DNA of 64,000 bases from Vibrio sp. SCSIO 43136 (GCF_023716565.1 NZ_CP071848.1:2418001-2482000), one strand, 5' to 3'. Counted from the stretch's first letter, positions 27,515 to 36,407 are shown. The notes: generated by a model from the sequence alone, not told the origin. A program made the numbers and translations.

Positions 27515-27817
27515 ATGGCTGTTATCGTCAAGTACGTGGTGGAGCGCAATGGAGAAGAAAAGATGACTTTTACCTCTAAGGCTGAAGCCGACGCTTATGA
27601 CAAAATGTTGGATATGGCCGATGAGCTATTTACCCTGTTGGGTGAGAGTGAGCTTATCGAAGATGAATCCAAGCAAGAAGAGCTATCGCTTTACTTAGCA
27701 AAACATAAAGAAGACGTACTATACGCACTAGGTGCGAAGAAACGTAAAGCGCCAGCAAAGCCTAAAGCGGTTGCTGATGTTGCTCAAGAAGATGAAGCAA
27801 GCGAAGACGCTGCATAA
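27515..27817 (+). CDS. yebG: YebG family SOS-induced protein
   Basis: This 100-residue protein starts MAVIVKYVVERNG, the hallmark of YebG, a LexA-regulated protein of unknown biochemical role. The central helical part is acidic. The C-terminal tail from about residue 75 changes from lysine/alanine-rich to acidic, longer than the compact core needs. The LexA-like box overlapping the promoter supports the identity. GAGGA lies before the ATG, and a strong terminator follows. Confidence 0.92.
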   Translation: MAVIVKYVVERNGEEKMTFTSKAEADAYDKMLDMADELFTLLGESELIEDESKQEELSLYLAKHKEDVLYALGAKKRKAPAKPKAVADVAQEDEASEDAA

Positions 27818-27833
27818 TCCTCAAGTTTTTATG

Positions 27834-27862
27834 AAATAGCCAGCATTGCTGGCTATTTTTCT
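27834..27862 (+). terminator. Rho-independent terminator of yebG
   Basis: An 11-bp stem (AAATAGCCAGC / GCTGGCTATTT) with an ATT loop is followed by Ts. Confidence 0.92.
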
Positions 27863-28033
27863 TTCTAGCGATATTATATCGCTCATCGGACAGCTCATAT
27901 CGATTGGCAGACGATCGGCTGAAATGACCTTTTCACCTTCAGCGATGCTCTCTATGATGCTTTTAAACCAATTTAAGATTGCAGCTCCCAATGGAATAGC
28001 TGCAAGCTCAACAACTATTAATGGAGACCTGAC
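27863..28033 (+). promoter_or_regulatory. dapD leader region
   Basis: These 170 nt hold the dapD promoter and leader. An AGCGATA-TTA-TATCGCT dyad lies at about 27867-27884, and a TTGCAGCT / AGCTGCAA stem lies around 27978-28004. The dapD Shine-Dalgarno GGAGA precedes the ATG. No lysine riboswitch core is recognisable. Confidence 0.4.
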
Positions 28034-29065
28034 ATGGCACACTTTTCTTTGGCGTTTGGTAGCGCGACTAAAAACCGTGATGGCAAGATCATCGAAGCAT
28101 TCTTCCCTGCACCAGTGCTTAACCCAAGTGATGCACTAGTATCAGCTCTGGCTGAAGTAGCGGGCTACGAAAGTGGTAACCAAGCGATTGAAATTGAAGC
28201 ATCTCAAGCTCAAGCGTTAGCAGCGGCTTTCGAAGCTAATGACCAAGCGGTCAACGCAACTTTTGCAGCAAAAGCTGCAAACTCAGATCAGCCTCTTGTG
28301 TTAGTTATCCTTGAGTCAGATGCAAAGCCTGAGTCAGTGGCAGAGGGTTTCCTTAAGCTACAACTTATCTCTCATCGTCTAGTCAAGCCACACGGCACAG
28401 TACTAGACGGTATCTTCGGCCTTCTGCACAACATCGCATGGACAAACCAAGGGCCTATCGATCTACCAGAACTGCCTGAGCGTCAAATGGAAGCTCGTCT
28501 AGCTGGTGAAACCCTAAGCGTAGATTGTGTTGATAAGTTCCCTAAAATGGTGGATTACGTTGTCCCAACTGGCACTCGTATTGCGGATACTTCTCGCGTA
28601 CGTCTTGGTGCGCACGTGGGTGAAGGTACTACCGTAATGCACGAAGGTTTCATTAACTTCAACGCTGGTACTACTGGTGTGAGCATGGTTGAAGGCCGTA
28701 TTTCTGCAGGTGTTGTGGTTGGTAACGGCTCAGACATCGGTGGTGGTGCATCTATCATGGGCACTCTATCTGGTGGCGGTACTGTGGTTGTTTCTATCGG
28801 TGAGAACTCACTGCTTGGCGCAAACGCAGGTCTTGGTTTCCCAATGGGCGACCGTTGTACTATCGAATCGGGTCTATACGTAACCGCTGGCTCAAAAGTA
28901 CAAATGCTAGATAGCCAAGGTAAAGCTGTCGAAGTAGTTAAAGCACGTGACCTAGCTGGCGTACCAGACCTACTATTCCGTCGTAACTCAACAACAGGCC
29001 AAATTGAGTGTCTAACCAATAAGACGGCGGTTGAGCTAAATAGTGAGCTGCATAGCAATAACTAA
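28034..29065 (+). CDS. dapD: DapD, tetrahydrodipicolinate N-succinyltransferase (long form)
   Basis: This enzyme succinylates tetrahydrodipicolinate in the succinylase branch of lysine and diaminopimelate synthesis. It has 343 residues. The C-terminal half is a left-handed beta-helix of hexapeptide repeats (about residues 175-310), with MHEGFINFNAG marking the active-site region. It belongs to the longer DapD group found in vibrios, pseudomonads and actinobacteria, not the 274-residue E. coli type. It has a strong Shine-Dalgarno and a terminator. Confidence 0.93.
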   Translation: MAHFSLAFGSATKNRDGKIIEAFFPAPVLNPSDALVSALAEVAGYESGNQAIEIEASQAQALAAAFEANDQAVNATFAAKAANSDQPLVLVILESDAKPESVAEGFLKLQLISHRLVKPHGTVLDGIFGLLHNIAWTNQGPIDLPELPERQMEARLAGETLSVDCVDKFPKMVDYVVPTGTRIADTSRVRLGAHVGEGTTVMHEGFINFNAGTTGVSMVEGRISAGVVVGNGSDIGGGASIMGTLSGGGTVVVSIGENSLLGANAGLGFPMGDRCTIESGLYVTAGSKVQMLDSQGKAVEVVKARDLAGVPDLLFRRNSTTGQIECLTNKTAVELNSELHSNN

Positions 29066-29088
29066 GTTCAAGTCAAAAAATTGATGAG

Positions 29089-29117
29089 AAGCCAGCCAAT
29101 TAGGTTGGCTTTTTTTT
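29089..29117 (+). terminator. Rho-independent terminator of dapD
   Basis: A 9-bp stem (AAGCCAGCC / GGTTGGCTT, with one G-T pair) and a 5-nt loop are followed by eight Ts. Confidence 0.9.
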
Positions 29118-29161
29118 GTTTATAGATTACAAAAAAGAGTTTTTATCTAATTCAATAAGTT

Positions 29162-30205
29162 ATGCAAGCACTGAAAAAAGTCTTCTACCGTGATAGGTGG
29201 TTATACCTATTATCTGTGAGCATCGTACTGCTAGATGGATTACTACTGTGGGTAACAAATAACTGGGAATATTTCGAAATTTCTTGGTACATAGACCTAT
29301 TTCCCAAAGCGACACTCGTGACTTTACTTATTGTAGTCATTGGGCAACTTATCTACCTGGTAGGTATTCGCCACCCCAGTCCGTTAGGCTTTTATTGGCG
29401 GCAACTTAAGAGTCTACTTAAACACTGGCCTGAGTGCGTAAACTTCATATTGTTAAGTATTGCTTTCTCTTGGACTTTTTCAGCTTATACCTCAGTAAAG
29501 TCAGCGATTCCATCGATACTCCCTTATTCGATGGATCCAATTTTCGTCCAACTCGATAAGTGGCTACATTTTGGCTTGTCGCCATGGCAAATATCTCATG
29601 ACCTGTTTTCAACCGCATATGCAACTGGAGTTATCAATCTACTCTATCAGATCTGGTTTGCGGTAATTTGGTTATTCTTAGTTGGCTCTATGGCACTAGT
29701 CATAAAACCTAAATTGAGGCAAAGCGCCCTACTTGGGTTCATCGCCGTTTGGTTTATTAATGGGACTTTATTTGCATTACCACTGTCATCAGTTGGGCCT
29801 GTTTTCTACAACCACATTTACCCACCGCTGGAAGAGTTTTCGAGCTTGATGAACCAGCTTGAAGAACATCATCAATGGCTGATAGATAGTGGTAGTTCAC
29901 TAAAAGTTTGGTCCCTTAACGTACAAGACAAATTATGGACAGCTTACTCTACTCAAACCAATATGACCGGGCAGGGCATATCAGCAATGCCCAGTATGCA
30001 CGTATCAACTACCTTCTTAATAACTTTAGCTTTGTGGTCATTTAACCGCTGGGCAGGTGCTATGGGGATACTATTTACCTTATCAATCTTAGTAGGCTCG
30101 GTGCATCTTGGGTGGCATTATGCCATTGATGGCTACCTCAGCTTAATAACCACTTACTGCATTTGGAATTTGATTGGAAAACTAAGCAAAAACCAAGTCC
30201 TGTAA
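29162..30205 (+). CDS. PAP2 superfamily membrane protein, AUR1/inositol-phosphotransferase-like
   Basis: This 347-residue polytopic protein has roughly six to eight hydrophobic segments. The PAP2 phosphatase/transferase motifs are clear: GISAMPSMHVS at residues 272-282 with catalytic His280, and HLGWHYAID at 315-323 with His315, His319 and Asp323. This spacing, with the late GxxHLGWHYxxD block, is that of the PAP2_3 (AUR1-like) group, which in eukaryotes makes inositol phosphorylceramide. In a bacterium it could transfer or remove a phospholipid headgroup or act on an isoprenyl carrier; the substrate is unknown. The 3' end overlaps the convergent FrnE-like gene by 24 nt. The Shine-Dalgarno is weak. 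Confidence 0.82.
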   Translation: MQALKKVFYRDRWLYLLSVSIVLLDGLLLWVTNNWEYFEISWYIDLFPKATLVTLLIVVIGQLIYLVGIRHPSPLGFYWRQLKSLLKHWPECVNFILLSIAFSWTFSAYTSVKSAIPSILPYSMDPIFVQLDKWLHFGLSPWQISHDLFSTAYATGVINLLYQIWFAVIWLFLVGSMALVIKPKLRQSALLGFIAVWFINGTLFALPLSSVGPVFYNHIYPPLEEFSSLMNQLEEHHQWLIDSGSSLKVWSLNVQDKLWTAYSTQTNMTGQGISAMPSMHVSTTFLITLALWSFNRWAGAMGILFTLSILVGSVHLGWHYAIDGYLSLITTYCIWNLIGKLSKNQVL

Positions 30206-30829
30206 AGCTTCAATGAATATTTCTTTAGTCTGGCTTCCACTAATCAAGTGCTGCTGGTTAACCACTAGTGCAGGTACCGCATGCACACCTAGTGATAGCC
30301 ATTGTAGCTCTTGGTCTTCTACTTTTTTATTCCACTCTTCACTGCTTAAGACGCTTTCTACATCATCACCAGGTAAGCCAACTTTTTTACAGCAACGTTT
30401 TAATACATCATGATCTTCGATATTCTCACCATGGCTGAAATAGGCTTCAAACAGAGCAACCTTCAGCGCATGCTGTAAACCACTCTCAATCGCCCACAGA
30501 AGCAATATATGAGCCTTTCGGGTGTTGTAAATCATTGAGGATGAATCAAAGTTGATTTCTCCGTTGGCTGACAACGCAAGCTGACTCAACTGCTCAAACT
30601 GTGCAGTGATCTGTTCTGGGGTTAAACCATAGCGCTTATCAAGAAACAAAGGTAACGGAACGCCTGACTCAGGAAGATCAACACTAAGCTCAAACGGCTG
30701 CCACGTCAGAGTGATATCCAGCTTGTCATCTAAGACCTCTATGGCTCGGGCCAAATTCAGGTAACTGACATAACACCAAGGGCATGTCACGTCTGCGATA
30801 AAATCCAGCTCTACAATCGGTTTAGCCAT
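30182..30829 (-). CDS. DsbA-family FrnE-like oxidoreductase
   Basis: This 215-residue cytoplasmic thioredoxin-fold protein has no signal peptide. The redox motif CPWC lies at residues 16-19 after a beta strand (ELDFIADV), with a helical insertion at about 60-150 and the cis-proline segment VHAVPALVVN near 178-187. This architecture matches the FrnE/2-hydroxychromene-2-carboxylate isomerase-like subgroup of DsbA proteins. Such proteins are implicated in disulfide isomerisation or oxidative-stress tolerance; the partner here is unknown. The gene ends inside the 3' end of the PAP2-like gene. Confidence 0.88.
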   Translation of the reverse strand: MAKPIVELDFIADVTCPWCYVSYLNLARAIEVLDDKLDITLTWQPFELSVDLPESGVPLPLFLDKRYGLTPEQITAQFEQLSQLALSANGEINFDSSSMIYNTRKAHILLLWAIESGLQHALKVALFEAYFSHGENIEDHDVLKRCCKKVGLPGDDVESVLSSEEWNKKVEDQELQWLSLGVHAVPALVVNQQHLISGSQTKEIFIEALQDLVFA

Positions 30830-30928
30830 GTCATCTTCCTTTATATCTTAAGGGCGGTTCGATCTAAGCAAGATAATAAAACAAAAATCGCTAGCGCCTA
30901 CATTTTTATCCTAACTTATTGAAAGATA

Positions 30929-31870
30929 TCACCTACAACACTGCATAATCGTCTTTCGTAGCCAGAGGTTCTTTTCGTTTGAGTCTGCGTGTTTCGACCA
31001 TACCAAACTGATATCAAAATCCGGCACTTCAATCGGAGGAAGGCAGTTTTCCAGCTGAGAGTTATAATCCACTAACTTTGCCATACGACTCGGCACCACC
31101 GCTAACATCGCTCTATCAGCCAGTAAGCGTCCAACAGTAAGAAAGTTACCAGCAGCAACTCTTGCCTGCCGAGTGTGCCCTTGTTCCTCTAGGATCTTAT
31201 CTACTGGTGAGCTGAGCTGACCATTTGGACTCACCAAAGCATGTGGATATCGCAAATAATCATCAAGGCTAAGGGGAGTTTTTACACTAATTCGATTAGG
31301 ATCAAACAAACAAACGTGCTGCTCGGTGTAAAGGTGATGGTACTGAAACTTGCTGTCTAGATCAGAAAAACTCCCGATAATCACGTCTAACTTGTCACTC
31401 TCAGCTCTAATGACATAGTTAGTGCGATTGACATTAATGAATGCGATCTGGCACTGAGGAGCCTGTTCAGTGATGCTATCAAATATCTTTGGTCCAAAAA
31501 TGAACTCCGCATAGTCTGTCAAACCAATTCGACAAACCCCTTGATAATGTTCAGGCTCAAAATGCTGATGAGTAAGAAAATTATTTTCAATTTGCGTCAG
31601 GATTTGCTTTGCAATTGGAGCGAGCTGAGTCGCTCGCTCTGTCGGTAACATTTTGTGCCCTCTTCTCTCAAAAAGTGGGTCACCCAATAAGTTTCTAAGT
31701 TTTGCCAGTGAATGACTCATCGCACTTTGACTGACAAACATTCTCTGCGCAGCTTCCGTAACACTTTGTGTTTCATACAAAGCAATAAAGCTCACCATCA
31801 AATTTAGATCTACCGATTTCCAAGATCGATCAAACGCCGCCATATACCCTCTCAAACCTATACTATTCAT
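30929..31870 (-). CDS. LysR-family transcriptional regulator divergent from chrA
   Basis: This is a LysR regulator of 313 residues from the ATG at 31868-31870, or 304 from a second ATG at 31841-31843 that has a GAGAGG element close by. The helix-turn-helix lies in the first 65 residues (VTEAAQRMFVSQSAMSHSL region), and the ligand domain resembles the NodD/NahR-like branch, with FDPN and SPNGQ segments. It diverges from the chromate-transporter gene with an 18-bp dyad between them, so it probably controls that gene. The true start is uncertain. Confidence 0.85.
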   Translation of the reverse strand: MNSIGLRGYMAAFDRSWKSVDLNLMVSFIALYETQSVTEAAQRMFVSQSAMSHSLAKLRNLLGDPLFERRGHKMLPTERATQLAPIAKQILTQIENNFLTHQHFEPEHYQGVCRIGLTDYAEFIFGPKIFDSITEQAPQCQIAFINVNRTNYVIRAESDKLDVIIGSFSDLDSKFQYHHLYTEQHVCLFDPNRISVKTPLSLDDYLRYPHALVSPNGQLSSPVDKILEEQGHTRQARVAAGNFLTVGRLLADRAMLAVVPSRMAKLVDYNSQLENCLPPIEVPDFDISLVWSKHADSNEKNLWLRKTIMQCCR

Positions 31871-31871
31871 A

Positions 31872-31889
31872 GATAGTATCGAAACTATC
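31872..31889. promoter_or_regulatory. Operator-like dyad between LysR gene and chrA
   Basis: GATAGT-N6-ACTATC is a perfect 6-bp dyad centred between the divergent genes and immediately upstream of the LysR start region. It fits the T-N11-A type of LysR recognition site. It lies about 60-80 nt before the chrA ATG. Confidence 0.6.
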
Positions 31890-31949
31890 AATTTGAGTCA
31901 TTTAGATTTCCTAATTAGAGTAGACAAAACTAATCATGAGTCGTTTAAC

Positions 31950-33092
31950 ATGTGGTCAATATTTAGAATATTTTTCGGGTTGGGTTGGGTGAGCTTTGGC
32001 GGGCCGGCTGCGCATATCGGTTACTTTCGTCGAGAGTTTGTAGAGCAGCGCCAATGGCTAAGTGATGACGAATACGCTCAACTGGTCGCATTGAGTCAGT
32101 TCCTACCTGGCCCAGGCTCAAGTCAGGTCGGTTTTGCGGTGGGTTACCAAAAAGGTGGGCTTGGTGGCGCAATCGCCGCTTTCTTAGGGTTTACCTTGCC
32201 TTCTATTATTTTAATGTTGGTTCTCGCTATTCTCAGCAGCCAAATCACCGATACCGCCTTGTTTCAAAACATCATTCACGGGTTAAAATTGCTCGCTGTA
32301 GTCGTGGTTGCCGACGCGATTTGGGGGATGTATAAGAACTTTTGCAAAACGGAGCTTCGTGTAGGCTTGTGCTTTGCTACAGCGGGGGCACTGCTTATCT
32401 TCCCTAGCTTATTTATGCAAATGGCCGTGTTAATTATTGCGGCACTAGTGGGCTTCAAGCTCTTACCATCTGAGCCAATACAACAAGAATCTCCGGTAAA
32501 GATATCTTGGCGTCCATTAGGATTATTTCTGATCCTGTTATTGATCTTGCCTCTATTTTCGACTGCGATTCCGAGCCTGCAACTGTTTAGTGACTTTTAC
32601 CAAGCGGGCAGTCTCGTCTTTGGTGGCGGCCATGTCGTCCTACCACTGCTGCAAAACATCGTGGGTGATCAACTCTCTTCTGATCAATTCCTAACGGGTT
32701 ATGCCGCAGCGCAGGCAGTGCCAGGCCCAATGTTCACTTTTGCCACCTATATTGGCTATCACCTCATGCCGCAAGCCCCTTTTTGGGGAGCACTTATAGC
32801 CACTGTTGGTGTCTTTGTTCCAGGCTTCTTATTAGTTTTGGCAGTTTTGAAAAACTGGCAAGTACTCGCAGGCAAACCAAAGCTTGCTGGTGCCATAGCA
32901 GGTGTCAATGCAGCTGTTGTTGGCTTACTTATTGCGGCACTTTATAACCCGGTGTTCACCAGCGCTGTCAGTTCGGGGCTTGATATTGCATTGATCCTTG
33001 GAGGTTTTTACCTACTAAAACAACGAAAAGTCTCCATCATAATATTGGTTGGGTTCTTCATCATTTCTGGTGTACTAATGAGCTTATTCTGA
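31950..33092 (+). CDS. chrA: ChrA-type chromate/anion transporter
   Basis: This CHR-superfamily transporter has 380 residues from the ATG at 31950. It has the two homologous halves typical of the long form. The first carries FGGPAAHIGYFRREFV and LPGPGSSQVGFAVGY; the second carries FGGGHVVLPLLQ and PGPMFTFATYIGY. Family members expel chromate; some have other anion roles, so the natural substrate in a marine vibrio is uncertain. The upstream in-frame TTG at 31893 is unlikely because it would overlap the operator region. A hairpin at 33174-33198 may end the transcript. Confidence 0.88.
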   Translation: MWSIFRIFFGLGWVSFGGPAAHIGYFRREFVEQRQWLSDDEYAQLVALSQFLPGPGSSQVGFAVGYQKGGLGGAIAAFLGFTLPSIILMLVLAILSSQITDTALFQNIIHGLKLLAVVVVADAIWGMYKNFCKTELRVGLCFATAGALLIFPSLFMQMAVLIIAALVGFKLLPSEPIQQESPVKISWRPLGLFLILLLILPLFSTAIPSLQLFSDFYQAGSLVFGGGHVVLPLLQNIVGDQLSSDQFLTGYAAAQAVPGPMFTFATYIGYHLMPQAPFWGALIATVGVFVPGFLLVLAVLKNWQVLAGKPKLAGAIAGVNAAVVGLLIAALYNPVFTSAVSSGLDIALILGGFYLLKQRKVSIIILVGFFIISGVLMSLF

Positions 33093-33173
33093 TCTAGATC
33101 AAGGGGATGAAGAACTATGAATTTAGTTTCACCAATACACAGCAAACCTTGAGTCTCTCATCTACACTTATGG

Positions 33174-33198
33174 GGCGGGAATTCAGCTTTTTCCCGCC
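33174..33198 (+). terminator. Hairpin after chrA, possible weak terminator
   Basis: A perfect 8-bp stem (GGCGGGAA / TTCCCGCC) with a 9-nt loop is followed only by TTATAT, not a T tract. It could be a weak terminator or a leader structure of the HD-GYP gene. Confidence 0.45.
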
Positions 33199-33244
33199 TT
33201 ATATGAAGGCCAAATGGAACAAACTTCGGTAGAGGGGGCACATC

Positions 33245-34381
33245 ATGCAAAGTACGGACATCCAACCAGCACTTCCGGTGGAAAATTCTTTAAGCCAACA
33301 GTTAGAAAGTATCCACCAAGAGATCCGCACTTTGTTGCCCAAAGTTGACCGTATTTCCTTTACTTTGTATGACTCCCACCTAGATATGTTACGCATCTAT
33401 GCGGCGAGTGAGATCAGCAACCACCCAAGAGGCACATTCAATCCTATGCATTTGAGTCAGTGTCCAAATCTAAAAATTTGCGCTGACAGCCAAACCCCAA
33501 GAGTCATAGACAACTTATCTTCCATCGAAAACCCTCCGAGAAGCTACTCTCAATGGTTACTTGAGCAGGGCTATTTATCTTCATTTTCTGTTCCTTGTTA
33601 CCATCAGCAAGCATTTATTGGCTTTATGAACTTCAACTCCTTTTCTGCTGAGGTGTTTGATGAAGAGGCCCAGCAACAATTGCAGCCATTTTGTGAGGAT
33701 ATTAAAGCGCTATTTAGTCATGAATACTCTTTAGTCCATACCATCATTGACTCGGTGGAAATGGCGAAACAGCTCTACCCAAGCACGAACCCTGACTCTC
33801 ATCGACACATGTCTAGAGTGAGTCTATTCGCCCATCTCATTGCACAGGATTTAGCTCAAGCCTATAAATTGGATAATGAAGTCGTGGAACATATCCATTT
33901 GTTCTCGAGATTACATGACATCGGTAAAGTCACAGTACCCGATATGATTTTGCACAAGCCCGACCGTCTGTCTAATCATGAACGCTTTATCATGCAAAGT
34001 CATATCGATAAAGGCATTAAAATTGTTGAAAATATCTTACGTAAGTTGGGCAATCCTGAACACGTGTGTGTAAACACCCTAAAAGAGATTCTGCTCTACC
34101 ACCACGAATTTTTGGATGGTTCTGGTTATCCAAATGGACTAAAAGGGGAAGATATACCAATTTCTGCTCGTATTGTTTCGGTGGCGAATATCTTTGATGC
34201 ACTAACCAGTCACAGGCCATATCAGCAAGCTTGGTGTGTCCCTTCAGCGTTATTGGAAATGGAAAAGATGGTGGCAATGGGCAAGTTAGATGGACATTGT
34301 GTCAACGTACTAAGGGACCATCAAGATTACATCGCTGACGTGCTGCAACGCTATCCAGAAATAGATCCAAGAGATGCATAA
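33245..34381 (+). CDS. HD-GYP domain cyclic-di-GMP phosphodiesterase
   Basis: This 378-residue protein has an N-terminal GAF-like sensor region at about residues 10-160 and a C-terminal HD-GYP domain from about 165. The catalytic metal-binding residues are present: HDIGKVTVPD from residue 224, the His pair at 286-287, and DGSGYPNGLKG at 291-301. It should hydrolyse c-di-GMP in the cytoplasm, since it has no membrane segment. The gene ends convergently against the Tad operon and shares its terminator. An HD-GYP gene is also found at this point in V. cholerae from memory. Shine-Dalgarno GAGGGGG lies upstream. Confidence 0.92.
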   Translation: MQSTDIQPALPVENSLSQQLESIHQEIRTLLPKVDRISFTLYDSHLDMLRIYAASEISNHPRGTFNPMHLSQCPNLKICADSQTPRVIDNLSSIENPPRSYSQWLLEQGYLSSFSVPCYHQQAFIGFMNFNSFSAEVFDEEAQQQLQPFCEDIKALFSHEYSLVHTIIDSVEMAKQLYPSTNPDSHRHMSRVSLFAHLIAQDLAQAYKLDNEVVEHIHLFSRLHDIGKVTVPDMILHKPDRLSNHERFIMQSHIDKGIKIVENILRKLGNPEHVCVNTLKEILLYHHEFLDGSGYPNGLKGEDIPISARIVSVANIFDALTSHRPYQQAWCVPSALLEMEKMVAMGKLDGHCVNVLRDHQDYIADVLQRYPEIDPRDA

Positions 34382-34422
34382 TATCTCTCGCAAGATCATA
34401 TTAGGCTGATGATAAAAAATAG

Positions 34423-34460
34423 AAAAGCCCCGATGAGAAAATATCTCATCGGGGCTTTTT
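34423..34460. terminator. Bidirectional terminator between the HD-GYP gene and the Tad operon
   Basis: A perfect 16-bp stem (AAAAGCCCCGATGAGA / TCTCATCGGGGCTTTT) has a 5-nt loop. A and T tracts on both sides make it functional for both convergent transcripts. Confidence 0.93.
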
Positions 34461-34489
34461 AACTTTATCAATAGTTACGTCTAATTAAC

Positions 34490-35140
34490 TTACTGAGCAA
34501 CCTCAATCAAATCTACACGGCGGTTTTTCGCTCGGCCAGTTTCCGTCAGATTAGTTGCGATAGGCATTTTCTCGCCTTTAGATATCGCCACCAGATTTTT
34601 CTTATCAACGCCGTTCTCTTCGAGGTAATCAATGACCTCGTTTGAACGTTTCAGACCTAAGGAGAAGTTATAACTATGGCTACCAATCGCATCAGCGTGA
34701 CCTTCTACAATCAAATCTGTCGGGGTCTCTTGCAGCTGTTTGGCGACGTTATCCAACACATACTGCGAGCTCTTGGTTAACTGGTACTTGTTAAAGTCAA
34801 AGTACACTCGTGCGAAGACTTCCCCGTCATTTTCTACACGAAGACTACTTTTAGACAATAGATACTCAGCACATTCCGAAGTCAAACCAACGCGAGTTAA
34901 GCCGTTGGTAATGTAATCGATGGTCGCACGATAACTGCTGTCGGTTTCTAACTGATTAAATGAGCCAGCTTTGAGCACCAGCGTTTTTGGCACACCTAGG
35001 GTAACACTCTGCTTGTATTCTGCATCACTAGCATTGCAATACATTTCAAGTGACTGATTCACATCTTCTTGGGCAAATGCTACCGGTGCCATGAAACCTA
35101 AGATGGTGACTAAGAGACGTTGTCTGTTTTTCTTATCCAT
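34490..35140 (-). CDS. OmpA-domain envelope protein, last gene of the Tad operon
   Basis: This 216-residue secreted protein has a signal peptide of about 23 residues (AFA/Q). The N-terminal half has two cysteines and no recognised domain. The C-terminal OmpA-like peptidoglycan-binding domain (about residues 105-213) shows FDFNKYQL, VEGHADAIGS and the closing GRAKNRRVDL. It may anchor the Tad secretion apparatus to peptidoglycan. It follows tadG by 17 nt and precedes the operon terminator. Confidence 0.85.
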   Translation of the reverse strand: MDKKNRQRLLVTILGFMAPVAFAQEDVNQSLEMYCNASDAEYKQSVTLGVPKTLVLKAGSFNQLETDSSYRATIDYITNGLTRVGLTSECAEYLLSKSSLRVENDGEVFARVYFDFNKYQLTKSSQYVLDNVAKQLQETPTDLIVEGHADAIGSHSYNFSLGLKRSNEVIDYLEENGVDKKNLVAISKGEKMPIATNLTETGRAKNRRVDLIEVAQ

Positions 35141-35157
35141 TATCGTACCTTTTATCC

Positions 35158-36405
35158 CTAAATTAAGTGCCCAATCTCTTCGCTAATGAGCTCTAGTATT
35201 TTATTCAAAATTTCGGCTTTGTTTTCTGCTTTAAACACGTTGGCTGAGCCTGCGCAATTTTGTAGTGCAGCGTTGCTCCCAACGTTATAGTCAAAGCCAA
35301 TTACAGCAATTTTCGAGCTGACTTGATCATTATCTACGCCAACCACCTGCGCATCTAAGGTGTCTCGTATTTTGGTACACATACCGCTATTAACTAAGCC
35401 ATTTGAAATGCTCTTGTTGGTACTGCTGTAATCTGCACCATCAGATAATACGATCATTAATCTACGCGGATTATTTCCCTTGTTGAGCATCTGTGCACCA
35501 CGGATAATGCCTTGATATGAAGCTGTCCATCCTGTTGGGCTAAACCCAGAAATCGTCGACTTAAAACTCGTAAAATTTGTCGTTGGTGAAATATCGTAAA
35601 AGTTTGCACTGTTGCCATGAGAGTTATATGTGCATGTAGATTTCTCAATGAAGATATTATTGACTGTCAACGAATAACTGACAGAGCCACCACTATATTT
35701 CAACTGGTCGACCCAACAACCTACGTTAGACTGCTTCACCATGTGATTGAATCCAACATACGCTACCGTATTGTCATCAACATTTTCTAAGTCATTGAAC
35801 TTTTGCAATTCATCAACAACATCTTTAATTACGTCGACTAAGTCCAGATATTTATCTTTACTGCCACCGCTCCAACCATTTCCCATTGAACCTGAAAAAT
35901 CCGACACAAAAACCACATCCACTGCATGGTTTTGATACTTCCTTGAAGTTCCGTCAGCCGAAACATTATAGGACTCTTCTACGGCGGCTAGGTCACCTTG
36001 AAACCAAGAATCATGTGTAGATGTAGCGGTAACACTGTACTCGAAAAAACGCGATTCACCATTAACCAAGCCAGTGACGCAATCTGGTATATCCTCGCAA
36101 GCTTTTTTAGTTATCTTTAAGTTAGAAACTGGCGTATCTGCACCCAAGTATGCATCTAAATAGGCGTTGGCGATCGCTTGATTAATGGCGCTACCCGCAC
36201 CACTTCCATCATCATCGTTATCATCATTATGAGCGGCTACAGCCAAACTAGCAGCTTCAAGGCTATCATCCATACGGGCTTTCGCCTGCATAGCTCTTGC
36301 TCCATCAGTAGCTAGGCTAAACAAACCAAAAAGTACCGGTACCATAATTGCAAACAGCATAGCGGCATGGCCGGTTTGTTTTCGTTTGATGTTTAGGTAC
36401 TTCAT
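35158..36405 (-). CDS. tadG: TadG-like Tad assembly protein with von Willebrand A domain
   Basis: This 415-residue protein has an N-terminal TadE/G-type hydrophobic segment (about residues 12-34, after a GHAAMLFAI prepilin-like start). The C-terminal vWA domain has the MIDAS DFSGS motif at about residues 170-175 and a second conserved stretch MIVLSDGAD near 315-323. TadG proteins are associated with the envelope part of the Flp pilus system. The Shine-Dalgarno GGAGG lies before the ATG, and the gene follows tadF with a 2-nt gap. Confidence 0.88.
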   Translation of the reverse strand: MKYLNIKRKQTGHAAMLFAIMVPVLFGLFSLATDGARAMQAKARMDDSLEAASLAVAAHNDDNDDDGSGAGSAINQAIANAYLDAYLGADTPVSNLKITKKACEDIPDCVTGLVNGESRFFEYSVTATSTHDSWFQGDLAAVEESYNVSADGTSRKYQNHAVDVVFVSDFSGSMGNGWSGGSKDKYLDLVDVIKDVVDELQKFNDLENVDDNTVAYVGFNHMVKQSNVGCWVDQLKYSGGSVSYSLTVNNIFIEKSTCTYNSHGNSANFYDISPTTNFTSFKSTISGFSPTGWTASYQGIIRGAQMLNKGNNPRRLMIVLSDGADYSSTNKSISNGLVNSGMCTKIRDTLDAQVVGVDNDQVSSKIAVIGFDYNVGSNAALQNCAGSANVFKAENKAEILNKILELISEEIGHLI

Positions 36406-36407
36406 TT

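Noticed and set aside
27863..28033. Lysine riboswitch before dapD
   Set aside because: The region is of similar length, but the conserved core and long stems of the lysine aptamer are not present.
27821..28139. Overlapping open frames around the yebG-dapD gap
   Set aside because: They span the yebG terminator and the dapD leader and run out of frame into dapD; no ribosome site or family match.
28555..29058. Long antisense open frame in dapD
   Set aside because: It arises from the codon bias of dapD; the product is low in complexity and has no start signal.
33117..33152. Eleven-codon leader peptide before the HD-GYP gene
   Set aside because: The ribosome site is poorly placed and the residues show no run suited to attenuation.
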